This document shows, in pieces, positions 9,413 through 17,454 of a stretch of 64,000 bases of DNA (positions are counted from its first letter, which is position 1; each line of letters starts with the position of its first letter). The notes below the pieces were generated by a model, which saw only the letters and a list, made by a program, of their open reading frames with translations, had not been told where the DNA came from and ran no database searches. This DNA comes from Pedobacter sp. MC2016-05 (GTDB lineage Bacteria; Bacteroidota; Bacteroidia; Sphingobacteriales; Sphingobacteriaceae). The stretch spans positions 372,001-436,000 of the forward strand of contig NZ_JAPIVT010000001.1 in the NCBI RefSeq assembly GCF_026239735.1, read 5' to 3'. The position numbers and the translations under genes are program-made.

Positions 9413-12277
9413 ATGAAGAAACTTGTCCTCCTTATTGTATCGTTAGCTTTCACGACTATCTCCTTAGCTGCAGGTACCGACCCTTTTATTTTTAAAAAGT
9501 ATACCCCCGGAAGCTTTTCTATTGCCAATAGCGGTATGGTGTCATCTATATTAGTGAGCAGAAACGATTGGCCGGGTGTTACCAGAGCAGCAAGAGATCT
9601 TCAAAACGACCTACACAAAGTCACAGGAATTAATCCAGTTTTTTCTACCGATAAAGCCACTGGCATTACAATTATTATCGGGACTATTGGCAAAAACACA
9701 ATTGTTGATGAGCTCATCAGAAACAACAAAATTAATGTTGCTGGTATCGCTGGAAACTGGGAAAGTACATTGATTGAAGTGGTTAAAAATCCAGTCCCTG
9801 GCGTAGATTCTGCTTTGGTTATTGCTGGCAGCGACAAACGCGGAACCATTTATGGCATTTACGAACTGTGTAGCCAAATCGGTGTTTCGCCATGGTATTA
9901 TTGGGCAGATGTTCCTGTACAAAGAAGTAATAGCTTATTTGCTATCTCGGGCAGGCATATAATTTCATCGCCGGCGGTGAAATACAGAGGTATTTTCTTA
10001 AATGATGAGGCGCCAGCTTTATCTGGTTGGAGCAGGAAAGAATTTGGAGGCTTCAACAGTAAGTTTTATGCCAAAGTGTTTGAGCTTATTCTCAGGTTAA
10101 AGGGCAATTATTTGTGGCCTGCCATGTGGGGCAGTGCTTTTAATGATGATGATAAAATGAATCCGGTTTTGGCCGATGAATATGGCGTGGTTATCGGAAC
10201 ATCACACCACGAGCCTTTAACCCGAGCCCACGATGAGTGGAAAAGATATCAGGGAGGCAAGTGGAATTACGACCAAAATCCAGCACAACTCAGGGAGTTT
10301 TGGGAAAGTGGCTTAAAACGGGTGGCCGATAAAGAGCAACTCATTACGGTTGGTATGCGTGGAGATGGGGATGAGCCGATGACAGAGGGAACAGCTACCG
10401 CTTTGCTTGAGAAAATAGTGAAAGATCAAAGAGATATTATTGAAAAAGTAACCCGAAAACCTGCTTCGGAAACACCACAGCTCTGGGCGCTTTACAAAGA
10501 GGTTCAAGCCTACTATGATAAAGGAATGCGTGTTCCTGATGATATTACGCTGCTGCTCTGCGATGACAATTGGGGCAACATCAGGAAACTCCCAAAGCTA
10601 AATGAAGCACCTAGGAAAGGTGGCTACGGTATTTATTATCACTTTGATTATGTGGGTGATCCGCGAAATTACAAATGGATTAATACCAACCCTATTCAAA
10701 AAGTTTGGGAACAAATGAATTTAGCTTACGAGTATAATGCCAACCAAATTTGGATAGTTAACGTAGGCGATTTAAAGCCGATGGAATTTCCTATTTCGTT
10801 CTTTTTGGATTATGCCTGGGCGCCTGATGCTATTCCATCAGAGAAATTAAAACAATATACAATCGACTGGTCTGCAAAGCAATTCGGCGAAACTTATTCT
10901 GCCGAAATTGCCGATATACTCGATTTTTATTCCAAATATAACGGGCGCATAAAACCAGAGTTGTTAACGGATAGCATATACAGCTTAAACAATTACAACG
11001 AATTTGAAAATGTAGTTTCTGATTACAAAAGGTTGGAGCAAAAGGCAAAATTTATATACGGTCAAATTTCTGCTGATCAAAAAGATGCCTACTACCAATT
11101 GGTGATGCATCCGGTAGAGGCAAGCGCCAATCTTTATGATTTATACTATCATGTGGCTAGAAATAAACTATATGCCAAACAAGGTCGATCGGCTACAAAT
11201 GATATGAGTGAAAAAGTTGCAGAATTGTATAAACGCGACGAGGAAATATCCAATTATTACAATAAGATAATGGCCGGCGGGAAGTGGGATCACATGATGG
11301 ATCAAACCCACATTGGATACACTAATTGGCAACAACCAGAAAAAAATTCCATTCCAAACACCATGGTTTTGACATCAACCGGAGATTTGAGCAAAGCTGA
11401 ATCGGGATTGGCAATTGAGGGTAGCGATGCCTATTGGAGTAAAAATCAAAAAGTGAATATTGCGCTACCAACCTTTAATTACAGTAATCACCAACATTAT
11501 ATTGAATTGTTTAACAAAGCAAAAGGGAGCTTTAGTTATCAGATAAAAGCGCCATCTTATATCCTGGTACAGGAGCCGAAAGGAGAAATAACTACTGAAA
11601 AGCGAATTTTGCTGAGTATCGACTGGGCAAAAGCTCCAAAAGGAAAATCGCAAAACAACATTACAGTTTCGACAAGCGATGGTACTAAGTTAAACGTTCC
11701 AATTTATTTGGATCATACGCTTTCAGCCGATCAAAAATTTGTTGGCTTCATCGCTCAAAATGGCTACATTTCTATGGAAGCACCGAATTATACAAGAGCG
11801 GTAAACAGTAGACCAATTTTTTGGAAAACCTTGGCAAATTATGGCAAAACTTTGGGTGGTATGATTACAGTTCCTGTAACTTCGGCAATTCAGAAAGTTG
11901 ATATTTCTACTCCCCGTTTGGAGTATGATATTTACTTAGATCAGACAGGAACTTTCACTCTGAACAGCTTTATTTCTCCAACCATTGATTTTACAAATTC
12001 AGAAGGTTTAAAATTCGCGATTTCTATTGATGATGACGTGCCGGTTGTTGTCAATATTAGTGCTGATTATAAAACTGAAACCGCTTGGCGAAAATCGGTT
12101 GCGGATAATATAAAAATTTTTAAAACTCCTGTAACTATAAGCAAACCAGGCAGCCACACGATTAAATATTGGATGGTAACTCCAGCTGTGGTATTGCAAA
12201 AGATGGTGCTGGATTTGGGTGGTTTAAAACCGAGTTTCCTGGGGCCCCCAGAAACTTTTAGAAGCGAAATAAATTAA
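9413..12277 (+). CDS. GH115 xylan alpha-1,2-glucuronidase
   Basis: 954 residues, with a signal peptide at 1-~20 (cleavage near SLAAG). The family removes (4-O-methyl-)glucuronic acid from internal and terminal positions of glucuronoxylan. Recognisable GH115 stretches include GTIYGIYELCSQIGVSPWYYWADVP, in the N-terminal domain, then KYRGIFLNDEAPALSGW, GNYLWPAMWGSAFNDDD, GTSHHEPLTRAHDEW and GMRGDGDEPM in the catalytic barrel. The long C-terminal part (beyond ~residue 640) is beta-rich, as expected for the family's C-terminal domain. Length is typical. The start is one base behind the GH10 stop and the gene is followed after 25 bases by GH43, which makes a compact debranching operon. Released glucuronate would feed the uronate pathway that includes uxuA at 16036. 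Confidence 0.94.
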   Translation: MKKLVLLIVSLAFTTISLAAGTDPFIFKKYTPGSFSIANSGMVSSILVSRNDWPGVTRAARDLQNDLHKVTGINPVFSTDKATGITIIIGTIGKNTIVDELIRNNKINVAGIAGNWESTLIEVVKNPVPGVDSALVIAGSDKRGTIYGIYELCSQIGVSPWYYWADVPVQRSNSLFAISGRHIISSPAVKYRGIFLNDEAPALSGWSRKEFGGFNSKFYAKVFELILRLKGNYLWPAMWGSAFNDDDKMNPVLADEYGVVIGTSHHEPLTRAHDEWKRYQGGKWNYDQNPAQLREFWESGLKRVADKEQLITVGMRGDGDEPMTEGTATALLEKIVKDQRDIIEKVTRKPASETPQLWALYKEVQAYYDKGMRVPDDITLLLCDDNWGNIRKLPKLNEAPRKGGYGIYYHFDYVGDPRNYKWINTNPIQKVWEQMNLAYEYNANQIWIVNVGDLKPMEFPISFFLDYAWAPDAIPSEKLKQYTIDWSAKQFGETYSAEIADILDFYSKYNGRIKPELLTDSIYSLNNYNEFENVVSDYKRLEQKAKFIYGQISADQKDAYYQLVMHPVEASANLYDLYYHVARNKLYAKQGRSATNDMSEKVAELYKRDEEISNYYNKIMAGGKWDHMMDQTHIGYTNWQQPEKNSIPNTMVLTSTGDLSKAESGLAIEGSDAYWSKNQKVNIALPTFNYSNHQHYIELFNKAKGSFSYQIKAPSYILVQEPKGEITTEKRILLSIDWAKAPKGKSQNNITVSTSDGTKLNVPIYLDHTLSADQKFVGFIAQNGYISMEAPNYTRAVNSRPIFWKTLANYGKTLGGMITVPVTSAIQKVDISTPRLEYDIYLDQTGTFTLNSFISPTIDFTNSEGLKFAISIDDDVPVVVNISADYKTETAWRKSVADNIKIFKTPVTISKPGSHTIKYWMVTPAVVLQKMVLDLGGLKPSFLGPPETFRSEIN

Positions 12278-12302
12278 TCCAACCTTTTTATAAATTGAAA
12301 AT

Positions 12303-13403
12303 ATGATGAAGAATTTTAAAAAAATGCCTGGCCTGGCATTAATTATGGCAATAGCAGCCACAAGTTCTTGCCAGCAAACCAACAAAACAGCAAGTAAAGC
12401 AACTGCTGATACCTCCAAAAAAACAATGTATTTGTCACAGCCTTTAATTAGTGAAATATACACAGCCGATCCATCAGCGCATCTGTTTAATGGTAAAATT
12501 TATATTTATCCATCTCACGATATAGAGGCAGGAACTCCTGAAAATGATAATGGAGATCATTTTGACATGAAAGATTACCACATTTTAAGCATGGACAGCA
12601 TTAATGGTAAGGTAACCGATAATGGAATTGCCTTGAGCATTAAAGATATTCCTTGGGCTGGTCGTCAACTCTGGGCACCTGATGCTGCGCTCAAGAACGG
12701 AACTTACTATTTATACTTTCCTGTAAAGGATAAAAGCGATGTGTTTCGAATCGGTGTAGCAACATCTAAAAATCCTGTAGGTCCGTTTAAAGCGGAAGCG
12801 AAGCCAATTGAAGGGAGTTATAGCATCGATCCGGCAATTTTTACAGATACAGATGGCTCTACCTATATGTACTTCGGTGGAATTTGGGGTGGACAACTGC
12901 AGCGTTGGAATAATGGAAAGTATGATGCAAATGGTTCAAAAACTGATTCGCAAAAAGAGAATGAGCCATCACTAAACGCAAAAATTGCTAAGTTGACCAA
13001 CAATATGCTTTCATTCGATGGCAGTCCAAAAGATGTGGTTGTTTTGGATGAAAATAATAAGCCCTTACTAACTAAAGATCACGATAGAAGGTTTTTTGAA
13101 GGTGCTTGGATGCACAAATACAATGGAAAATATTACTTTACCTATTCAACAGGAGATACACATTTTCTGGCATCAGCCATTGGTGATACACCTTACGGGC
13201 CATTCAAATATCAAGGTACTTTTATGAATCCCGTAGAAGGCTGGACAACTCATCATTCCATTATCGAAATAAAAGGCAAATGGTATATTTTCTATCACGA
13301 TACGCAGCTTTCTGGAAAAACACATTTAAGAAATGTTAAGGTTACCGAGTTAACGCATAAAGCAGATGGTACAATTGCATTGATTGAGCCGATAAAAAAG
13401 TAA
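12303..13403 (+). CDS. GH43 beta-xylosidase / alpha-L-arabinofuranosidase-type enzyme, lipoprotein
   Basis: 366 residues; the N-terminal signal ends at a lipobox-like AATSSCQQ, so it is predicted to be membrane anchored. It is a single GH43 five-bladed propeller. The three expected acidic residues are visible: the base Asp in TADPSAHLFNGKIYIYPSHD, the pKa-modulating Asp in YSIDPAIFTD, and the acid Glu in FFEGAWMHKYNGKYY. A substrate-side motif WAPDAALKNGTYYLYFP is also present. No C-terminal beta-sandwich follows, unlike the GH43 at 27783. Activity on xylo-oligosaccharides or arabinose side chains is likely from context, but family 43 specificity cannot be fixed from sequence alone. Last gene of the lacI-1 operon. 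Confidence 0.92.
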   Translation: MMKNFKKMPGLALIMAIAATSSCQQTNKTASKATADTSKKTMYLSQPLISEIYTADPSAHLFNGKIYIYPSHDIEAGTPENDNGDHFDMKDYHILSMDSINGKVTDNGIALSIKDIPWAGRQLWAPDAALKNGTYYLYFPVKDKSDVFRIGVATSKNPVGPFKAEAKPIEGSYSIDPAIFTDTDGSTYMYFGGIWGGQLQRWNNGKYDANGSKTDSQKENEPSLNAKIAKLTNNMLSFDGSPKDVVVLDENNKPLLTKDHDRRFFEGAWMHKYNGKYYFTYSTGDTHFLASAIGDTPYGPFKYQGTFMNPVEGWTTHHSIIEIKGKWYIFYHDTQLSGKTHLRNVKVTELTHKADGTIALIEPIKK

Positions 13404-13779
13404 TGCTGATCAACTAACCAAGTCTCAAAGGTTAATAGTTTGAAAGGGGCGGTGGATTTTGAAATCTGAATTTTGGAATAATTTGGAGACTGGCCAAGTT
13501 TTTCCCAGCACGCAAATGCCAACTCAGCTCCGCAAATTTAACTAACTTACCGATTATCAAAGGCTGAGATTGTGAAGGAATTTTATTGATTTTAAAGAGG
13601 TGTCTTTGGGATTTTACTCCGCTAGTCGGGATTCGCCATACCTTCTTGATAAGCCTTTTAGTGAGACGGAAAAGACTCACCACCTCAGCGATGCGAAGCC
13701 TAATTAAACGTCGTTCATCAATTATTTCACTATCTTAAAACAAAGCCTTAATTTAGTTAGCGTAAATTGAACCTGAATC
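13404..13779. other. 376-base spacer without a supported gene
   Basis: No convincing coding sequence. Weak reading frames on the minus strand (13432-13683 and 13295-13522) resemble no family and lack a plausible start context. An imperfect hairpin (GTGAGAC…GACTCAC) sits near 13660-13685. A -7-like TAATTTAG (13749-13756) lies ~24 bases before the next gene and may be its promoter. The rest looks like non-coding intergenic sequence, perhaps an interspersed repeat. Confidence 0.5.
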
Positions 13780-14940
13780 ATGACCGAACCCAAACGACGC
13801 CTGCTATCACTCGACTTTTTTAGAGGATTAACCGTAGCCGCCATGATATTGGTTAATAATCCAGGTAATTGGGGACATATTTATGAACCGTTGGAACATT
13901 CGCAATGGAATGGCTGTACACCTACCGATTTAATTTTCCCTTTTTTCTTGTGGATTGTTGGTGTCTCTATTGCATTTGCCATGAGCGCTAGTAAAGCCGA
14001 TCCGTCGACTCATGGAAAAACGATTGTTAAAGCCATTAAACGCGGTCTAATCCTCTACTTTTTAGGTTTTTTCCTAGCGATTTTTGGTAAACTTATGGCG
14101 GTAATAATCGATGGAAAAAGTTTAATTGAAGCCTTTCAAACTGTTAGACTATTGGGTGTTTTGCAGCGTATAGGAGTTGTTTTCATCATTGGCAGTATTA
14201 TTTTCCTAAAATTTTCAACTAAAAGTTTATTCAGAATATTCACAATTATACTTGCTGTTTATTGGGCATTAATGACTTTTATCCCGGTGCCAGGAGTAGG
14301 TTATCCCAATTTGGAAAAAGAAACTAATTTAGCGGCGTGGATTGATAGAGGCATTTTAACGGAATCCCATATCTGGGCGGCAGCAAAAACTTGGGATCCG
14401 GAAGGTGTATTAAGTACTTTGCCTGCAATTGGGACTTGCCTATTTGGTGTTTTAGTTGGTGTGTGGATGCGTCGAAAAGATGTAGATAATCCAACAAAAG
14501 TAGCTTGGTTGTTTACCACAGGGATTGGTGCAGTAATCTTGGGGCTGCTTTGGGATCTTCAGTTTCCGATAAATAAAGCTTTGTGGACAAGCTCCTACGT
14601 GCTTTATGCGGGGGGCTTGGCTTCCTTGGGTCTCGCACTTTGCTATTGGCTCATCGACGTTCAGGGCTATAAAAAAATTGCCACTCCTTTTGTCGTTTAT
14701 GGGGTTAACGCAATAACTGTTTTCTTTTTAGCCGGATTAATGCCGAGGGTTTTAAATTTAGTAAAAATTACAAATGCTGATGGTTCCAAAACGGCTTTTT
14801 TAGAAAAATTTTACAACACATTTTATACGCCATATTTTACGCCTGTAAATGCATCGTTGGCTTGGGCAATAAGTTACGTACTGGGTTTTTACGTGCTGCT
14901 CTACATCATGTATAGAAAGAATGTAATCATTAAGGTATAA
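13780..14940 (+). CDS. HGSNAT-like multi-pass membrane acyltransferase (DUF5009 type)
   Basis: 386 residues with about ten hydrophobic segments and no signal peptide. The N-terminal signature RRLLSLDFFRGLTVAAMILVN, then GCTPTDLIFPFFLWIVGVSIAFAMS and LGVLQRIGVVF, places it with the heparan-alpha-glucosaminide N-acetyltransferase (HGSNAT)-like family common in Bacteroidota carbohydrate loci. The human enzyme passes acetyl groups from cytosolic acetyl-CoA across a membrane onto glucosamine. The bacterial substrates are unknown. The gene lies between the GH43 and lacI-2 genes and has its own spacer, so it may form a separate unit. A role in acetyl handling during acetylxylan breakdown, or import of a sugar, is only inference. 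Confidence 0.85.
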   Translation: MTEPKRRLLSLDFFRGLTVAAMILVNNPGNWGHIYEPLEHSQWNGCTPTDLIFPFFLWIVGVSIAFAMSASKADPSTHGKTIVKAIKRGLILYFLGFFLAIFGKLMAVIIDGKSLIEAFQTVRLLGVLQRIGVVFIIGSIIFLKFSTKSLFRIFTIILAVYWALMTFIPVPGVGYPNLEKETNLAAWIDRGILTESHIWAAAKTWDPEGVLSTLPAIGTCLFGVLVGVWMRRKDVDNPTKVAWLFTTGIGAVILGLLWDLQFPINKALWTSSYVLYAGGLASLGLALCYWLIDVQGYKKIATPFVVYGVNAITVFFLAGLMPRVLNLVKITNADGSKTAFLEKFYNTFYTPYFTPVNASLAWAISYVLGFYVLLYIMYRKNVIIKV

Positions 14941-14955
14941 TTACTAAATTGCCAG

Positions 14956-14969
14956 AACAATCGATTGAA
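14956..14969 (+). promoter_or_regulatory. Degenerate LacI-type operator before lacI-2
   Basis: AACAATCGATTGAA contains the perfect palindrome CAATCGATTG and matches the local 14-bp operator TGCAATCGGTTGCA at 10 of 14 positions. It lies 42 bases before the lacI-2 start. Inference: autoregulation of lacI-2, or weaker binding by lacI-1. Confidence 0.45.
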
Positions 14970-15011
14970 CTTATCTTGTCAATTTACAGGTTATAAATTA
15001 TCCGATCAAAA

Positions 15012-16034
15012 TTGAAGAAAAAAACGACCATATACGATATAGCGAAAGCGCTTAACATCACCGTCTCTACCGTTTCGAGAGCGCTAAGTGGTTTCCCTGC
15101 AATAAGCGATGCAACAAAAAGAGCTGTCGTAGAAACGGCTAAAAAACTAAATTACAGTCCAAATAAGCTGGCTTCTGCACTCAAATCCGGCAAAACGCAT
15201 ATTATTGGTGTTATTGTACCGAGCGTCCAGGCTCATTTTTTTGCATCTATTATTCATCGTATCGAAGATGGTCTAAAAGATAGCGGCTATCGTGTAATTA
15301 TTTATCAATCGAATGAATCTGTAGAGAATGAAATAAACGGCGTTCGCACTTTGTTGGAAGCTCAAGTAGATGGCATTATGGCTTCTATGTCACTAGAAAC
15401 AGAAGATATTTCTCATTTTGCAGAAATTGTTAAACAGAATAAACCACTCATTCTGTTCGATAGGGTTCATGAAGATTTAGCGGTACCCACTATTACGCTT
15501 GATGATTTTAGAGCAGGTTATGTGGCCACGCAACATTTAATAGATAAAGGATATAAAAAAATTGCATTCGTAACCACTGTTCATCAGATTAAGATTTTTG
15601 ATGATAGGTTAAAAGGTTACAAGGCTGCTTTGGTAGATAATAATTTGCCTGTCCTTGATGGACATATTATTTTCGGTGGGTTATCGATTAAAGATGGGAG
15701 GTTTGGAGCAGGCAAGTTGATGCGCTGTAAAGATCGGCCTGATGCAATTGTTGCCGGAGATGACTTTACCGCTTTGGGCGTAATTAAAAAGCTTAAGGAA
15801 ATTGATGAAACGCCACCAGAAATTGGGGTAATCGGTTTTGCAAACGAAGCGTTTTCGGCTTACATTACACCTAATTTGTCTACCATTGATCAACATCCTG
15901 CTAAAATTGGCAAAGAGTGCGCAAAGATGTTTTTGAAAATGGTAAATCAGGAAGATCCTTACAAGATTATTGAGCACATTGTACTTGATCCGACTGTTGT
16001 AGAAAGGCAATCGACAGATAAAAAGGTAGATTAG
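15012..16034 (+). CDS. LacI/GalR-family transcriptional regulator (lacI-2), TTG start
   Basis: 340 residues. Helix-turn-helix TIYDIAKALNITVSTVSRAL, then the hinge and HIIGVIVPSVQAHFFASIIH opening the effector domain, with PLILFDRVHEDLAVPTI, DAIVAGDDFTALGV and EIGVIGFANEAFSAYITPNLS further on. The only start codon that leaves the helix-turn-helix complete is TTG at 15012, since an in-frame stop lies at 14994 and no ATG intervenes. The stop codon falls two bases from the stop of the convergent uxuA gene, both within a short hairpin. The pairing with uxuA suggests a uronate-responsive regulator, but which of the two LacI proteins reads which operator is open. Confidence 0.9.
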   Translation: MKKKTTIYDIAKALNITVSTVSRALSGFPAISDATKRAVVETAKKLNYSPNKLASALKSGKTHIIGVIVPSVQAHFFASIIHRIEDGLKDSGYRVIIYQSNESVENEINGVRTLLEAQVDGIMASMSLETEDISHFAEIVKQNKPLILFDRVHEDLAVPTITLDDFRAGYVATQHLIDKGYKKIAFVTTVHQIKIFDDRLKGYKAALVDNNLPVLDGHIIFGGLSIKDGRFGAGKLMRCKDRPDAIVAGDDFTALGVIKKLKEIDETPPEIGVIGFANEAFSAYITPNLSTIDQHPAKIGKECAKMFLKMVNQEDPYKIIEHIVLDPTVVERQSTDKKVD

Positions 16035-16035
16035 T

Positions 16036-17205
16036 CTACTCAAATAAGCTTTTTCGAATACCCATCTCCAACCCTCGAAGTTCAGCCAGGCCCTTTAATC
16101 GACCGATTGCAGAATAACCCGGGTAAGGATTTTTAACAAGATCGTCCATCATTTGATGTCCATGGTCTGGTCGCATCGGAATATCTCGATTCTCAGCTTG
16201 CATTAATTCAATAATTTCCTTTACTACCGAGTACATGTCGGCGTTTCCTTCTAAGTGGTTAGCTTCGTAAAAATTGCCTTCTTCATCTCGATGTGTACTT
16301 CTTAGGTGTAGAAAATGAATTCTCGATCCCAGTCTCTGAATCATACCAGGTAGATCGTTATCCGGTCTGGCGCCAAAAGAACCCGTACAAAAACATAAAC
16401 CGTTTGATTTTGCAGGTACACTGTCTATTATATATTGTGCATCACTTTCAGTGCTCATAATTCGTGGCAAGCCTAAAATAGGGTAGGGTGGGTCATCGGG
16501 ATGGATGGCCAGCTGCATACTTTGCCCATCGGCTATAGGTGTAATCTCTGATAAAAATTTCACCAAATTTTCTTTCAAACCTGCCGCTGTAATTCCCTTG
16601 AAGCCCTCTAGCAAAGCAAGCACTTGTTGGGGGGTGAACTGATCATTGCTGCCGGGTAAACCTTGCAGGCAATTATCTGTTAACGTTTTGCGATCCTCTT
16701 CATTTAAATGATTAAAATAAGCTGTTGCCTTTTCTATTTCTTCCGGTAAGTAATCTGTAGCTGCATTTGGTCTTTGAAGCAAAAACAAGTCAAATGCTAT
16801 AAAGGCCGTTTTTTCAAAGCGAAGCGCTAAGGCGCCTGTTTCGGTTGTGTATTTCAAATTGGTTCGCATCCAATCCAAAACGGGCATAAAATTGTACGTT
16901 ATAACCTTCACGCCGCACATAGCTAGGTTTGTCAAGCTTGTTTTATAATTATTTATCCAAGTTTGGTAATCTCCCGCTCGTTTTTTAATGTCTTCATGTA
17001 CTGGCAAGCTTTCTACTACACTCCAAACCATGCCGTGGTCTTCGATTTCTTTTTTTCTTTTTTCAATTTCTGCAGTTGGCCAAATTTCGCCTACAGGAAT
17101 GTGGTGTAAAGCTGTAACTACCCCGCCGCAGCCCGCTTGTTTGATATCGGTTAAAGTTACAATATCGCTTGGTCCGTACCAGCGCATGGTTTGAATCATT
17201 TTCAT
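16036..17205 (-). CDS. uxuA: Mannonate dehydratase UxuA
   Basis: About 389 residues from the start chosen here (ATG at 17205). Converts D-mannonate to 2-keto-3-deoxy-gluconate in glucuronate catabolism, in the cytoplasm, with a divalent metal. Family signatures are clear: [19 protein letters not shown] near the N-terminus, [44 protein letters not shown] and [13 protein letters not shown]. An upstream in-frame ATG at 17247 would add 14 residues ([14 protein letters not shown]) not found in the family and would translate through an operator-like site, so it is rejected. The gene is divergent from susC and shares an operator with it. uxaC and uxuB, needed for the preceding steps from glucuronate, are not in the window. 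Confidence 0.94.
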   Translation of the reverse strand: MKMIQTMRWYGPSDIVTLTDIKQAGCGGVVTALHHIPVGEIWPTAEIEKRKKEIEDHGMVWSVVESLPVHEDIKKRAGDYQTWINNYKTSLTNLAMCGVKVITYNFMPVLDWMRTNLKYTTETGALALRFEKTAFIAFDLFLLQRPNAATDYLPEEIEKATAYFNHLNEEDRKTLTDNCLQGLPGSNDQFTPQQVLALLEGFKGITAAGLKENLVKFLSEITPIADGQSMQLAIHPDDPPYPILGLPRIMSTESDAQYIIDSVPAKSNGLCFCTGSFGARPDNDLPGMIQRLGSRIHFLHLRSTHRDEEGNFYEANHLEGNADMYSVVKEIIELMQAENRDIPMRPDHGHQMMDDLVKNPYPGYSAIGRLKGLAELRGLEMGIRKSLFE

Positions 17206-17231
17206 TTTTCGCAGTTTATATGTATAGTTTA

Positions 17232-17245
17232 TGCAATCGGTACAC
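17232..17245 (-). promoter_or_regulatory. Half operator in the uxuA leader
   Basis: TGCAATCGGTACAC matches the first ten bases of the local operator TGCAATCGGTTGCA without interruption and then diverges. It lies 27 bases upstream of the uxuA start. It could be a secondary site assisting repression through looping with the full operator 75 bases away. Confidence 0.4.
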
Positions 17246-17290
17246 AATAAAAATACAGCGTTTTTTATTGTTTAAGATACAATAAAAATA
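17244..17290. repeat. 12-bp direct repeat with internal inverted repeat upstream of uxuA
   Basis: ACAATAAAAATA occurs at 17244-17255 and again at 17279-17290. ACAATAAAAA (17244-17253) also pairs with TTTTTATTGT (17262-17271), forming a possible stem in the uxuA leader. AT richness makes chance possible. Confidence 0.4.
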
Positions 17291-17346
17291 AATTTAAAAA
17301 TTTTTATGCAATCGGTTGCAAATTTATTTTTTAATTTCTACATTTA
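17283..17346. promoter_or_regulatory. LacI-type operator within divergent uxuA / susC promoters
   Basis: The 14-mer TGCAATCGGTTGCA lies at 17307-17320. Towards susC, its TTG (17316-17318) is followed after 20 bases by TACATTTA (17339-17346). On the other strand, the TTG of the same operator is followed after 18 bases by TATTTTTA (17290-17283), pointing at uxuA. Both boxes match TAnnTTTG except the last base. A bound repressor would cover both -33 elements, so one site can silence both genes. Confidence 0.72.
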
Positions 17347-17454
17347 TCATAACCAAATATCCCTAAGTCTTGAATACCAAAATTCTAACCCGGTAAATTG
17401 AGCTAAGATTATTTAAAGTGGCAGCTAATAACTGTTAATTAAACTAAACCGTTT

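Noticed and set aside
9413-12277. GH67 alpha-glucuronidase
   Set aside because: The length (954) and the motifs GTIYGIYELCSQIGVSPWYY and GNYLWPAMWGSAF are those of GH115, not GH67.
13432-13683. 83-residue reading frame on the minus strand in the GH43-acyltransferase gap
   Set aside because: No recognisable family, no promoter or start context, and an overlapping second frame of similar length; chance frame in non-coding DNA.
17206-17247. Longer N-terminus for UxuA (start at 17247)
   Set aside because: The extra 14 residues are not part of the family and the segment contains an operator-like half site; the ATG at 17205 (or 17199) fits UxuA proteins.
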